Positions 53,002 to 64,000 of a stretch of 64,000 nt of DNA are shown piece after piece. A program made the position numbers and the translations under genes. Under the pieces are notes generated by a model. It was not told where the DNA came from. It searched no databases and saw nothing but the letters and a program-made list of their open reading frames with translations. The first letter of the stretch is position 1; each line of letters begins with the position of its first letter. This DNA comes from Onchocerca volvulus (taxonomy: Eukaryota > Nematoda > Chromadorea > Rhabditida > Onchocercidae), in contig HG738138.1 in the NCBI GenBank assembly GCA_000499405.2, positions 124,001-188,000 of the forward strand, written 5' to 3'.

Positions 53002-53046
53002 GATGACGATGATGGAAATATGGAAGATAGTGATGGAAGCAATTAA
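46389..53046 (+). CDS. nucl-1: Nucleolin-like RNA-binding protein (RGG box, acidic tracts, two RRMs)
   Basis: A predicted nucleolar protein of rRNA synthesis and pre-ribosome assembly. Nineteen phase-consistent exons encode about 895 aa: 46389-46578, 46725-46907, 47124-47248, 47440-47476, 47582-47703, 47856-47895, 48270-48337, 48445-48520, 48904-49023, 49124-49260, 49397-49693, 50150-50242, 50771-50842, 50926-51086, 51245-51520, 51761-51876, 51996-52159, 52355 (or 52367)-52468, 52738-53046. Residues 1-110 form a Gly/Arg-rich region (GRGFGKG, RGGRGNWSDRGGRGSRGDRG). Residues about 150-480 alternate Lys-rich and acidic blocks. RRM1 has RNP2 SLFVRGLP and a poor RNP1 (FAWLIFAS, split by an intron); RRM2 has ELFVGGLP and YCFVQFG. 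The C-terminus is Lys-rich and then about 50 residues of nearly pure Asp. Vertebrate nucleolins have acidic, RRM, then GAR; here the GAR-like part comes first. The symbol is by analogy with C. elegans. Confidence 0.87.
52888..53024 (+). repeat. (GAT)n microsatellite coding for poly-Asp
   Basis: About 45 GAT or GAC codons, with some AAT, ACT and GGT, in the last exon of the nucleolin-like gene. The repeat is in frame and the stop TAA follows at 53044-53046. It is likely length-polymorphic. Confidence 0.9.
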
Positions 53047-55635
53047 ATGAGTAATTTTCTATGCAAAGGTGAATTGTACTAGAAAAATTGTCGTCTAATG
53101 TTATTGGATTGTCAGAATTTAGATTATTTGATTAGAAAACGATATGGAATTAAACTGAATGAATACAATGGTGGGATTCGCTTTTAAAGCTGGAAAAAGA
53201 TTAATTACTTCATTTTTACTCTCTAGGTCTCGGGCACACTTTATTTAACCAATTTTGATTTTAGCATATAATAAGGAAGAAGGAAATTTCTTTGTGTTTG
53301 TATTTTGTTCAGTTTGATGGATCTAATGCTTCATCCTTGTCAACATGTGTTTTGTTCGCTGTTGCTGCTCTCGCATCCTCTTTTAAATCTATTGTTCAAT
53401 AATCGCTAGTTGATTCAAGATCGTTTTCTTTTTCTTTTTTTTTTTTTTTCTCGTACATCATATTTTTTGTTGCTGTCGTATTTTTGTTACTGCATGTTGA
53501 AGATAGATTCTGATACTTTGTTGATATTGAGTTCCTATTTCTGTTATTTTGCTAAAGTAAGAGAGCTTCCATTTGCTGATGGGGAATCATAGATGGAATT
53601 CAACTGGGGTACGGGTTTTATCCATTAGCCCATTTCCAAGTTTCTTGAGGTTTTAAAAAGGGGGAGTAGATATGAATTTTATGACTATTACATTGAAATT
53701 CGAGGTGAGGACCTAAGCACTTTCCGAGTGTTCGGATTTTAAGTCCGAGGATGACTTATTTTCATTTCCAAAATTTCTTGCGGGGTGATTTAAGGACGGA
53801 AAATTACTTACATGAGTTTACGATTTTTTATTATTGAAGATAAAGCTGGGAAATCTTAACAGAGATGAGGATCACGTTAAATATGTCAATTAATTCCTCT
53901 TATTTACTACAATTGAAAGCTGGGGAATAGTGAGGATGGTCTGATTGTATGGGAATTTGGCCGATGAAATGCTAATGAAGCTAATTTTTCGAGGCCGTTG
54001 AAGTGGAATTGTTCTGTGGGCTTGTATCACACATATCTCCAAATATTGAAAACAGTGGCACTGGATGTAGTATGGTCGCTTAAGGCTAGAGGGCGATGCA
54101 CCAGGATGCAGCTGAGGTTCCTAGAAAATACATAAGGGTGCTTAATATTATACTTGCATGTTTCTAAACCGCTAATTTTGACGTTAAAGCATGAAGCACT
54201 GGAAAATTGCAGTTGGTTCGATGAGGTCCCGTTTTAGTTAAGAATTGGGGAGGTGTTTGGGAATGCCGATCTAGAATATCGATAGGCCGTTGGAAGTTCA
54301 AGATAACTCCCTACAGTTCCTGTAGCGAGAAAGGTTGGAAAGAGTGAGATGGTTTCACACGGTTGCTTTCATCTTTCAATGGTGCGAGGGAGGAATTTCG
54401 CTATCTCTGTCATTGTTATATCAATGATTGTTATATAATAATTTGTTGCTTTTTTTAGTTTCTATATAAGTCCTTTTTGATTAATTCATAGAATCTGTTT
54501 CACAAATCCTTTTGTTCTGGTTCAGTTTTAGATTTAGATGAAGTAATAGCACAGATCATGCAGGAGTCTTAGCGGTTGTACTTCCTGCCATTAACAGCAA
54601 ATTCGATGAAAACATTTTTAGCATTAAGGATAAGAAATATCGACTTTGTTAATTCTATTAGACAAGATATTTCTGATAATTCCGGAGCTCAAGTTTCAAT
54701 TTAATCAACGAAAATAGGTATACATATCAGGTTGAAGGTGAAGGAATAACGTACTGAATTCCGCTTGCTGGATATCGTGACGTGATTGTCTACGAAATAT
54801 TAAGGAGCAGTGTATAATCGAAACATGAAAATGTTGATAAAGACGGCTTTTAAAATCGAACTTCATGATTCATTCTTAAATTTTAGTTTCCAGTGCTTTC
54901 ATATTACCCTTCAGCTACGTCTCGAAATCATATCACATGTCTCATTCAGAAAAATTCGATGACATAATAATGTTAGCGTTTTATTGGTTCATCTTGTTCT
55001 AGAAAAATATTAGCCCAGTGGGTATTATGTATTAAGATACTTCGTACCTGAAGATAGTAAATAGGATGATAAATAGATTTAGTGAATAAAGATTGTCCGA
55101 AAATTCGATTATCCCGAGTGATCGGATGGTTGGACACGTAATTGGCTTCATTGAATCCTTGCTGGAATCATTTCTGCTTGCGACGCATTTCTGATGAACA
55201 TAGGAGCAGATCGATAGGTGTCCTTGGTACGACGAGGTGCAGCGGTCTCATCAATGAAATCATCGATACGTATAGCCGATAAGACTCCTACTAACTGCAA
55301 GTTTCCGTTGTATGGTTGCAATGGTAGGTGTAGAGGGTTTGACATTTACCATATTACCGTGGTGTTTATCATTTCGTCGGAAACTTGTTATCGACGAAAT
55401 GATGCTATGCTTCTGAGTCATGCATCATATTGGTAATTTCTTTGACTATATTCGCTTTATTATTCATTGTCAATCATTATGCACATGAGAATCTCATCCC
55501 ACTAAGCAGAATTCTTGTTCACAATTCAGTCTGCATCATTCATATGCCGATCATTCATTTTACTGAAACATTTCACCCCCTTCTACTTTTCCCATCCATG
55601 TCTAAATTAAATTGATCAAATTGAATTTCGCTTCA
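53047..55635. other. Intergenic region, no gene seen
   Basis: 2.6 kb between two genes on the same strand. Short ORFs only. A CTTCAG at 55631-55636 could be a splice acceptor 28 bases before the next start. Confidence 0.5.
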
Positions 55636-55663
55636 GTTGTAACCAGTGTTTCAGTCTTTGCTA

Positions 55664-57648
55664 ATGCAGGCCAGGGATTGCAAATGCCATCGTTTGGCAG
55701 TTAGCCTTAACGAAACACTGAACAGTTTAAATTTTGAAGCAAACTTTCGAAAAGCTGTTCAATCGCTTACTTCTGTAAGTAATTGCTATAATTAATTATT
55801 CCAACTCATCGTTTTCCAGCAGTCTTTCTCTAATTGATAGGTTGTCAAAAATGAGTGTATGCTAGCACTGAGATCAAACTTTATAGTATGAGGAGAGGTA
55901 AGTCATTATGGACATACAAGTATTTCTGTGATTTATTTTGCCATGTTAGATAAAAAATACCGCTCAAACAAAAAAACCCTCATAATAATATAATGATTGA
56001 AAATCCCAGTTTATCTGGATAATAAACCTTTTGAAGTTATAGGAAGAATGTGCCAAAGCTGCGAGATTTCGTTTTAAAGATGATACACTTGCCTCCATAT
56101 TAGGACGTCTTTTTCTTCGTCAGGTTGTTTTACGTCTGTATTTATGGCCAACTTATTTTAGATTTAGCAGTTTTGAATCTAACTATCACATTTATATATA
56201 AAGAAACATACATAAAGGAATAATACAAAAAAATCTTTTAATTGAATTTCTAAATAATATGTAGGCCACAAGGCGCTTGTCGAATGTGGAATGGAGCACG
56301 ATCAAATTTGGGCGAACAAAAAAAGGAAAGCCATATCTAATGAGTCCAAGTAATACAAAATATGGTTTCAATGTGTCACATCAGGGAGATTATGTAGCAT
56401 TCGCGAGTAGCTGTTCGCTGAGGGTAGGTACATCTGAAGCTATATGGCATTGATAGATAATTCATTCTTTTATGGGGGAAAATCCCTGCATTTATTGCTG
56501 AGTGTATTTAAATCACATATTTTCATTTATTTTATTAATGGAAACTTTCTAATTTTTGTATACTACGTCTTGTTTCCTAACATGAATCCAAATATTTTTC
56601 CGCCATCCATTTCGAAACAATGGAGAACAACTTTCAGGTTGGTGTAGATTGCATGCGGTTGGACAAAGAAAGAAATAATAAGTCGGCCGATGATTATATC
56701 ACATCAATGGCAAAATCAGCTGGTCCAGAAGAGTTGAGGATGATGAGAAGCCAAGCAACCGATCAAATGAAAATGATTTATTTCTATCGATATTGGTGCC
56801 TAAAAGAAGCAGTTCTCAAAGTATGTGCATTTCAAGATTGGTGCGTTAGATGATATTTCCATAGTTCAAATTCATTAATAATTTTCCAGAAATCTATATT
56901 ATCTGAAATTTCATTCTTATTATCTGAGATTTTTCACAATTTAAAGAACTCCTAAAACCTCCATAATATCAGGATTGTGTAAATTTTCTAGAGATTTCTT
57001 ATCGCATCCGGAAATCTGCGAAAGATTTCCCATAATTCACTATCATCTTCTAAAATTTTCCACAGTCATTTTGTATCTTAATTTATTGAAAATGCTTTAC
57101 ATATATTTTCGAATAATTGGATTTTTTTCTTAGGCAACCGGAGAGGGTTTGCTGCAAGACTTAAGCCGACTGAATTTTCATATTGAACAAAGGGAACGGT
57201 ATCGACCGAGGTGTTTCATTACTTCAACCACTGTATCATTGGATGGTGAATTGCAAGATGAATGGATCTTAGAGGAAACATTCATCGATGAAATGCATAA
57301 TGCTGCGGTAGGCTTTTTATACGAATTTACAGTGCAAATAAATTGAAAAGCGGGCCCGCATTCTCCACTTTTTTATCATAAATTTGTTTCTTCTTCTAGT
57401 TTGTCTTCAAATTAATAAAATATATTATTTGATAAATAAGATATTTAAATACAATCTAGTCGCAGGTCTGCCGTGAAAAGCGCTTGCCAAGTCACTGTGT
57501 ATATTCGACAAATCCTGACACAAGAATATACTTTGGCTTTGTTGATATCAGTTTCTTACTCGAAGGTGCTACTACTCTAAATCCTCTACCTGAGGACGGT
57601 ATTGCTGAATGGATGAATTTCAATGCCAAACCAAGAAAGCTCTTTTAA
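55664..57648 (+). CDS. 4'-phosphopantetheinyl transferase (AASDHPPT/Sfp type)
   Basis: Transfers 4'-phosphopantetheine from CoA to a conserved Ser of carrier domains such as fatty acid synthase ACP. Six phase-consistent exons: 55664-55774, 56043-56123, 56265-56423, 56638-56820, 57134-57307, 57466-57648, giving 296 aa, close to the roughly 300 aa of the animal enzyme. Family motifs: ARFRFKDDTLASILGRLFLR, IKFGRTKKGKPYL (the KxRxxKGKP CoA-binding motif), FNVSHQGDYVAFA, VGVDCM (Mg-binding Asp, usually VGID), and the WCLKEAVLKATGEGL helix with catalytic Glu and Lys. The chosen ATG (MQARDCKC...) is in frame with the N-terminal helix LNSLNFEANFRKAVQSL, which corresponds to the W...L..A...I region of homologues but lacks the usual Trp. 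The C-terminus ends NAKPRKLF. Faces the Nop16-like gene tail to tail. Confidence 0.9.
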
Positions 57649-59095
57649 ATGATGGTAAATAGGAACTGCTATGAACTCTAATTGTTTTATCTTGCAATTT
57701 TGCAAGCAACTCTTTGTTCACGAAAAAAATTTTTTCTTGGTGGTAATTGCACTCTACCTTCCTAAATATGAAATTCAACTACGCACTTCTGTCAAATTTA
57801 CAAACATATCGCCTGATCTCGGCAAACAAACTCATTTAAATTTGTCATTTTTCTATTTTACATAATCAGTTTTTGAATAGAAATCGTAAAACGACATAAA
57901 AAACTGTGTGATTCCCGTACTGTACCCTAAGGTAATGGCTACGTTAGTAGTTGCTCATCTCGAGGAAAATAATGGTATTTTATAGATAAAGAATAAAGTG
58001 CTGTCAAACTCTTACAGGATTGGGATAGCGATCTGGGATTAGCGCAACATCAGCACATATTGTGTGCAAGTCTGTTGAAAGAGATAATTATGCTGAAGCT
58101 GTATGGATGAGCAAATCTATGATCCAAATCGGGATCGACCCTATAGTTCTGGAATATCTTCCCACAAAACTTGAAAAGAGTCACTTATAATTTAGAAGAA
58201 AGTAAACCGAGACAAATTCATATAGCACAACAATTTTCCCGGATAAAACTGAAGAACTTTTAAGTAAAAGTTACAGTAAGTTTCGAATATTTAGCCGCCG
58301 TTCACTCTCAAATCGTAACAAACTAAACCTCTGAAATCAGTTCCATAAAATTAGAGGATATTGAAAAATCTGCAACACAAACATATGCTAGTGTACTCAA
58401 AAGTGTGCTAGCTCTGCTTGTTCATAATTGTAATGTCAGAATAATTTGTTCCTCTCCTTTCAATATTCACCTTTTGTGTTTTGTTCTTGTTTATAAGCTA
58501 TGCTTCCTTTTTTAATCATTTTCTATAAAAGTAAACTAAGCCAAAAATCTGATCAGACATCTTGAAATAAGCGCTAAGGCAGAATCCAGGAGTAGACACA
58601 ATGAAGATGGATGTTACCAAATGTAGTATACGCATAGATTGCCAAATGTTTGGAAATGTTCTGTTCAGAAAGATGCTTCATGAGCATTATTTCAGGAAAG
58701 ATTTTAAAATTTAAAGTGAACATTTCCTATCAAATACAGTATATATGTAATCTGAAAAAGTACATAGAAAAGCTTGAACCGGATAACAAACGCAACTGAT
58801 GACAACAAAATCATGCAAGGACGGTGGGAAAAAACATGTCCCAGAAATTTCACAAAGTTTGCAACAATAATAATGGAAAATATATTATTCAATTTAAGCG
58901 TTACTGGAGTAATGTGAGATAAATTTTCTAAGACTCTAATTCTGAATGACTAAGAACCTATCCAGAAAAATTATATGGGAGCTAAAGAAAAGTATTCGTG
59001 ACCCGGAAAGTGCTTACATGGAGATATTTGCTTTATACCATGACATTAACAAAAAGAACGAACAAGCCAAATCAGACCTTAGATGACATGACTAT
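57649..59095. other. Convergent 3' region, no gene seen
   Basis: Lies between two convergent genes. Contains only short ORFs without similarity. Confidence 0.5.
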
Positions 59096-62000
59096 TTAAG
59101 CGATTGAGCCGTTCTTTTCAACTTTTTGCTTCAGATATGCTTCGTATTGTGGGCTTTCCTTGAAAATTCGTATTCTTCGCGCTATCCCTTTGGCTGAATC
59201 ACGGAAAATATTGCCTTGATCTTTTGCCATTGTCTTAAAACAATTGATGCAACACTGCGGATCGTTAGTATAGACCAAACATGCTAGCTGGCAAATAGTT
59301 AATTTCGAAAAAGAATAACTAAAACCGAAGTAACTGATACGCCGTAAAAATAACGCTCTGAAATACAGTTAGAAAGCAGTTAAGAGAAAAATTACCTCAT
59401 AGTCTTCTCCATGCTTCTCAATCATGTACACACAAAACTTGATGTCACGGGGTAGAAGTTTGTAGATGCGTTCACGAGCTGGCGGGACATGATTTACTTT
59501 ATCCCTCTGTAACACCAGAACGTCCGATTTCATCTTTTCAACATTCGCTTCATATTTTGCTTCCTTTGCAAAAGATTTTACACTCACATTCTATAATTTT
59601 AATAAAATAAATTGGGGAAGAATTGAACAATATTTCACAAATTCTGATTTTAGTTATGTCTGTGGGCAATTTATACCGGAAAAAACTAGTACTTTAAACA
59701 GAATGAAAGAACTCAGATCTTATTCTGGAATCATTTGAAGTTATAAAATATTGGAAATGTTTGTGATCAAAGTTGCAGAAACAAAAAGATCGAACAACGT
59801 GATCCGAAGCTCATGACAAGCGGTTAAGCACAAGAGAAGCAGAATAATTAGAAAAACTGCTCCAAATTTAAGCTTTCCTTATGGTACCATTGTGTAAAAT
59901 TTTTGGAATGTTCCAAGAGATTCTCTAACATATGTGAAGAACAGCAACAAACCCCGACATCATTACCAATCAAACTGCGATTTGTAGTATCTAAGGGTTC
60001 CGAATGTCCTTCTGTCAGCTTTGCCATTTTCATTTCCAATTCTTCCGGAATAGATGCCTTCATACTCACTTCTATTCTCGATATTTCTGAAGCATTTCAT
60101 AAATTTAAACTTAACATACATGAATAATTCAAAGTCACGAACCCATAAAGTTTTACTGTTTGAATTTCTTGGTCGTTTATAAGATCATTAGAGTTTTCAC
60201 TGAAGGAATCTCAATATTATTACAATATAATTCCATGTTAAATTAATGTATTAAGTATTATTCGTATCTCCGGATCTCCTCATTAAACGATCTTTTCCAC
60301 CTATCATTTGATGATGTGACGCTTGTTGCGCAGCTCATTAAGCAGAAAATATCCTCAACTAGATAATTTTATCCGTCAATATCAACACACACGATGCAAT
60401 AATGATGGAATTTCTATTTCCATATACTAATAAATGAAAATAGTTGATCGAAATGTTGCATCTATTAACTGAAAATTAAAAAAGTTGCATTAGCAAAGTA
60501 CCTAACAATTCACCATGGATAATTAAATTAACTTTCTAACAAAAGAAAATATACCTAAATCCCTCGAGATTTTACCATCGGAGAACGTAACATCCACTAT
60601 CTTTTCATTCTTAAATCCTGTGTTCTCCAAAGTGCAGTTTTGATTTTTTGTAAGATCCACCACAGCCTAATTACAACGAAATTAATTCCCTTCAGTTACA
60701 TTTTATAACTATAATACAGCAAGAAATCAAGTGAATACTTCAAGAGAGTTTGTATTATGAAGTATGTCTGGTCTTTAATGAAAAATGTTGAAACTTCCCA
60801 CTAAATCTATAAAATGACTAGCAACAATATTTGCGAACCTCATTTATTCCTTTATTTTCTTTCTTTTCTGCAATATTCTCTCCTTGTTTTCTAATCTGAA
60901 ATGGAAACAAGAAATTTCGAATTTTTTTGACATGCCAATCCATAACACATTAAACAATATGAAGTGCTAATGCTTCAAAAACTTCAAATTTTAAGTTGAA
61001 GCATGCGAATCTATGCGGCTGAAATGCAATAGGATACCAACCGCACAGATTAATTAGCTAATAAACACACAGAGGCTGAAGATGTACTCTTAATCGAAAA
61101 TGAAAAAAGTGCTCAGACAGAAACTACAACATGTGGGACAATTACCTCTTATCACGGATTAAGGGGAAAGATGGAGCCATTACAGAGAAAAGTTTGAAAT
61201 GGAATAGAACTGAATTTTTCTTTGTTTTCCTAATAAGTGTGTAACTTTGTTAGCCATTGTTGTTAGGAATGTCTCCTTAATAGGGTGTGAATAGCTTAAT
61301 TAAAATAGTTAAAAATCTTTTGAGCCGATAAATGAATGTTAATCATACTATTCGAATTCTATTTTTCGCTTCCACAAAAGCTAATAGTTAAAGCACTAAA
61401 AAGCAGCAAGGATATTTCATGAAAAGCTTTCAATTTGAATTAGAAAAATCTTCTTTATTACATGATACTAATAAAGAAAAAAAGAAATATTCAAATTTTA
61501 TGAATCTCAAAATAAGTATCAGTGCCAAACAATTAAATTACGAATCCAAGTAAGTGTGGGAAGGCATCATCCACCCTATCTTATCATTAAAATTAGCAGA
61601 AATAAAATCTAAATATAGATTCCAATACATTTTGCAATCTTGACGAACTTTTTTTAATTTGACATGATGCTATTAAAACTTTAGTCAAACTGATAATTTG
61701 TTAAAATGCAAAAAAAAAAAAAAAAGAAAAAACCGAACACAGTGTTATCTTCAATGTATCAGCTAATTTTGTTGATAATCTAGTAGATTAGAAATGGCTC
61801 GATAAACAACTATTCATAAAATCATAAAGAAGTTCTAATTACAGTAATTTCCAAGACAAATATATTAATATTTTTTGATTAGTTGATGGAGAAGGAAAGT
61901 ATATGAGCAATTACAACGCATTTGATTACTGGACGCAGTGTGAAGTATATGCAATAGAATCCACGACTTCCGAATGTATTAGGCTGCGTACAAAAGCAAC

Positions 62001-63086
62001 ACTGATAAAATAAGTTGTGCGATACCTGATTATTCATGCCAGAGCTCAAATTCTTGGGATTAATCAACGAAGTAGCACTCACTGACTGCTGCAGAGGAGA
62101 TGGGAGTAAGTATTCTTCAATTTTTTCTTCGCCTGACTTTTCACCTTCCATGTCAGCTCCAGCATATGCTCTCTCTATAATCTTACCTTCCAAATCTGGT
62201 TCAAAAGCAATCCTTTTTCGCTCGTCAGAACCTTTCGATATTTCCTCAACAGCACTTTTTCCAGATAGATCCGGTAAATTTTCCTCACTCACACCAAATC
62301 TCATGGGCTCAGTAACATATTTCTTAAGGCCAGATTCGCCAGCATGCAAGATATTCGCAGAGCCATTTTCCATAGCATATTTTGTATTAATTAAATTTGT
62401 AAATCCAGAAAGAGATTCGCTAGCTTTATCTTGATCATCATGATCTCTAGCTACAGGTTCATCGCTTTTTGAAAGTGATTCTTCAGTGTGCACGGGCTCA
62501 TTAACTTCTTTTGTGAGGAACTCCTCGATGTATTCCATGGCTTCCTCAGCAATAAATTTACTGGGCATACTTCCATCCAATTCTCGGTAAGATTCTGTTT
62601 GATCAATCTTGTTTTGATGTAAATTTTCGCCGATGAAATGTTTTCGTTCTGTATTATCCTCGTCTTTTTGACCAATCTGTTGTCTTTGTATGCCAGATAT
62701 TTCTTCCGTTCTTGACTCAATTCTCTTTAAATTCTCATTCGCCAAAACAATAACATTTTGGTCAAATTCTTGTCCTTCTTCTAGTATTTTGGACAAATCT
62801 CCATTAAAATGAATCTCATTTTTCCGTTTGGCACAATGACAGGAAAGTATGCTGTTTCTCATAAAAAGAGCACTGTCATTTTCAGAAGATTGTTGTTTTT
62901 GTTGCTTGGAGATTTCACAATCCACTACATTATTCTTCTGTATCTCAAACAAATCTCTCTTTGATTTCTTATCTACATCGAGGCCAGATGCAGAAACCAT
63001 ATCCTGGATAACGATCAATTAAAATTACCGTGCCCATCTCCGTAAGAAACACTGAAGTGAGAGACAAAAAGCTCAAAAGTCTTTGT

Positions 63087-63141
<55 letters not shown>

Positions 63142-63694
63142 CTTCTAATGGCAGTTGCAAGACATCACAAGCAAATAATGCTATAAATTCTATAATGGAA
63201 GCCTGTCCTGCCACTAATATAACATTTTTTGAAACAGCTAATAATGGCATTCTATATCGACATTCTCTTTTAAGTTCATGTTTTAAGTCTCTTTTAAGTT
63301 ATATTCTTTTAAGTTCAAGATAAACAATTGCTTCCTTATTACATTTCCAAAAATATTTTCCATTCAGGAAAGCAGCCAACAATTGAACAATTACCTGATC
63401 CTTTGATTTCCTGACAGATATAGATTGAGTGACCTTGTCATTTTCATTTTGAGCCTAAATTTTGCAGCATTAAAAATTACTGAAGGAATAGTAAGACCAG
63501 AATTGTTTTCATTGAAATAGAGAAATAGATCCATATGAGAAGCGAAATACTCTATAAAGAATAACTTTGTTGCTGCATTCCACGAATTTGGGTTGCTGTT
63601 CATCACGACGTCCTTCTTTTTTTTTCTGACGGCATCCGACTATCCCTGTAAAATCAGCGCTTGCTTCTTCATAGTCCATCTCACATGTATCTCC
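59096..63694 (-). CDS. Long acidic protein with C-terminal Nop16-like domain, 5' end missing
   Basis: Exons found, all phase-compatible: 63566-63694, 63395-63454, 62026-63003, 60839-60895, 60555-60666, 59953-60086, 59396-59590, 59096-59233 (stop TAA), giving 600 aa so far. No start codon was found, so it continues toward or beyond 64000. The first exon has a basic RQKKKEGRR patch. The 326-codon third exon is acidic and disordered (EEAMEYIEEFLTKEV, EKSGEEKIEEYL). The last two exons match the C-terminal part of Nop16 (60S ribosome biogenesis): LPRDIKFCVYMIEKHGEDYE, then TMAKDQGNIFRDSAKGIAR and RIRIFKESPQYEAYL, like the family's VxYMxxKHGxDYxAMARDxKNxxQDT. Nop16 is usually about 180-230 aa; this is three times longer. 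The exon-6 donor (GGG then GTTTGT) is weak, so two genes wrongly joined cannot be excluded. The 60839 exon uses a GTTCGC donor. Confidence 0.65.
63089..63138 (+). repeat. 50-base poly-A tract
   Basis: Uninterrupted A50 within the intron between exons 63395-63454 and 62026-63003, T50 on the coding strand. It may be a retroposed poly-A tail or a homopolymer expansion; no retroposon body was recognised beside it. Confidence 0.9.
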
Positions 63695-64000
63695 CTAAAA
63701 TCTGCTTCAGTTAGAAATCTTCCTTCTATAATGCAGCGAAATTCGATCTATAGCTGTAAAAAAAAATTCACTCGGATTGTCAATATATGCAACGTAGTAA
63801 TCTCTTGTTGTTAGCTTAAATGCTAAATAGTCCACTAACGAATGCATAAATTAATCTAAAAATGCATGATACATAATAATCAAGAATACATGGACAAACC
63901 GAAATTTAAGCAATATTTGATCCTTCCTGAAGAAGCATTAAGAATGTGTGCAAATATTTCAAAAGGGCAAAGGTAAAAGTGCCTTGTATTGACTACAATT
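63695..64000. other. Probable intron or 5' region of the Nop16-like gene
   Basis: Immediately upstream of the acceptor (ATTTTAG) of the most 5' exon found. No further exon identified before the window ends. Confidence 0.4.

Noticed and set aside
62036..62434. Plus-strand 132-aa ORF
   Set aside because: Antisense of the long acidic exon of the Nop16-like gene.

Overview
The window is AT-rich eukaryotic DNA from a nematode, probably a parasitic clade III or filarial species. The genes have many small exons with consensus GT-AG introns and T-rich 3' splice sites, some with a likely spliced-leader acceptor just before the ATG. Exact copies of the 22-nt nematode SL1 sequence are present, inside retrotransposon DNA. 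No operon is proven, and there are no rRNA genes, CRISPR arrays or recognisable tRNAs. Exon structures were built by hand from splice signals, reading phase and remembered protein families; no database search was possible.

Layout. 1-2223: AT-rich DNA with a decayed gag-like scrap on the minus strand. 2224-9244: an old, broken BEL/Pao LTR retrotransposon (gag, zinc knuckle, RT, RNase H, integrase, two diverged LTRs). Its 5' LTR carries a perfect SL1 sequence directly after AATAAA, and a second perfect SL1 lies in antisense inside a separate insertion in the element. 9292-17285: a large inverted repeat with 2,200-bp arms and a 3,594-bp spacer. The right arm holds the last two recognised exons of a G protein-coupled receptor kinase gene and the left arm is a mirror copy of them. 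15564-28473 (minus): that gene, a GRK4/5/6-type kinase with 14 exons and 592 codons, which also has a 160-bp tandem duplication of part of a kinase exon. 32134-34081 (plus): small acidic gene of unknown function. 35523-38426 (minus): alpha/epsilon-sarcoglycan, 10 exons. 40264-40680 (minus): orphan ORF. 43126-44808 (plus): 222-aa acidic protein of unknown function. 46389-53046 (plus): nucleolin-like protein with RGG box, acidic tracts, two RRMs and a poly-Asp tail, 19 exons. 55664-57648 (plus): 4'-phosphopantetheinyl transferase of the AASDHPPT type, 6 exons. 59096-63694 (minus, 5' end missing): a long acidic protein ending in a Nop16-like domain.

The genes do not form one pathway. Two (nucleolin-like and Nop16-like) point to ribosome biogenesis, one to GPCR desensitisation, one to the muscle dystrophin complex and one to carrier-protein activation. 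The most unusual content is the SL1 sequence placed in a retrotransposon LTR where transcription would start, and the palindromic duplication of the GRK 3' end directly beside that element.
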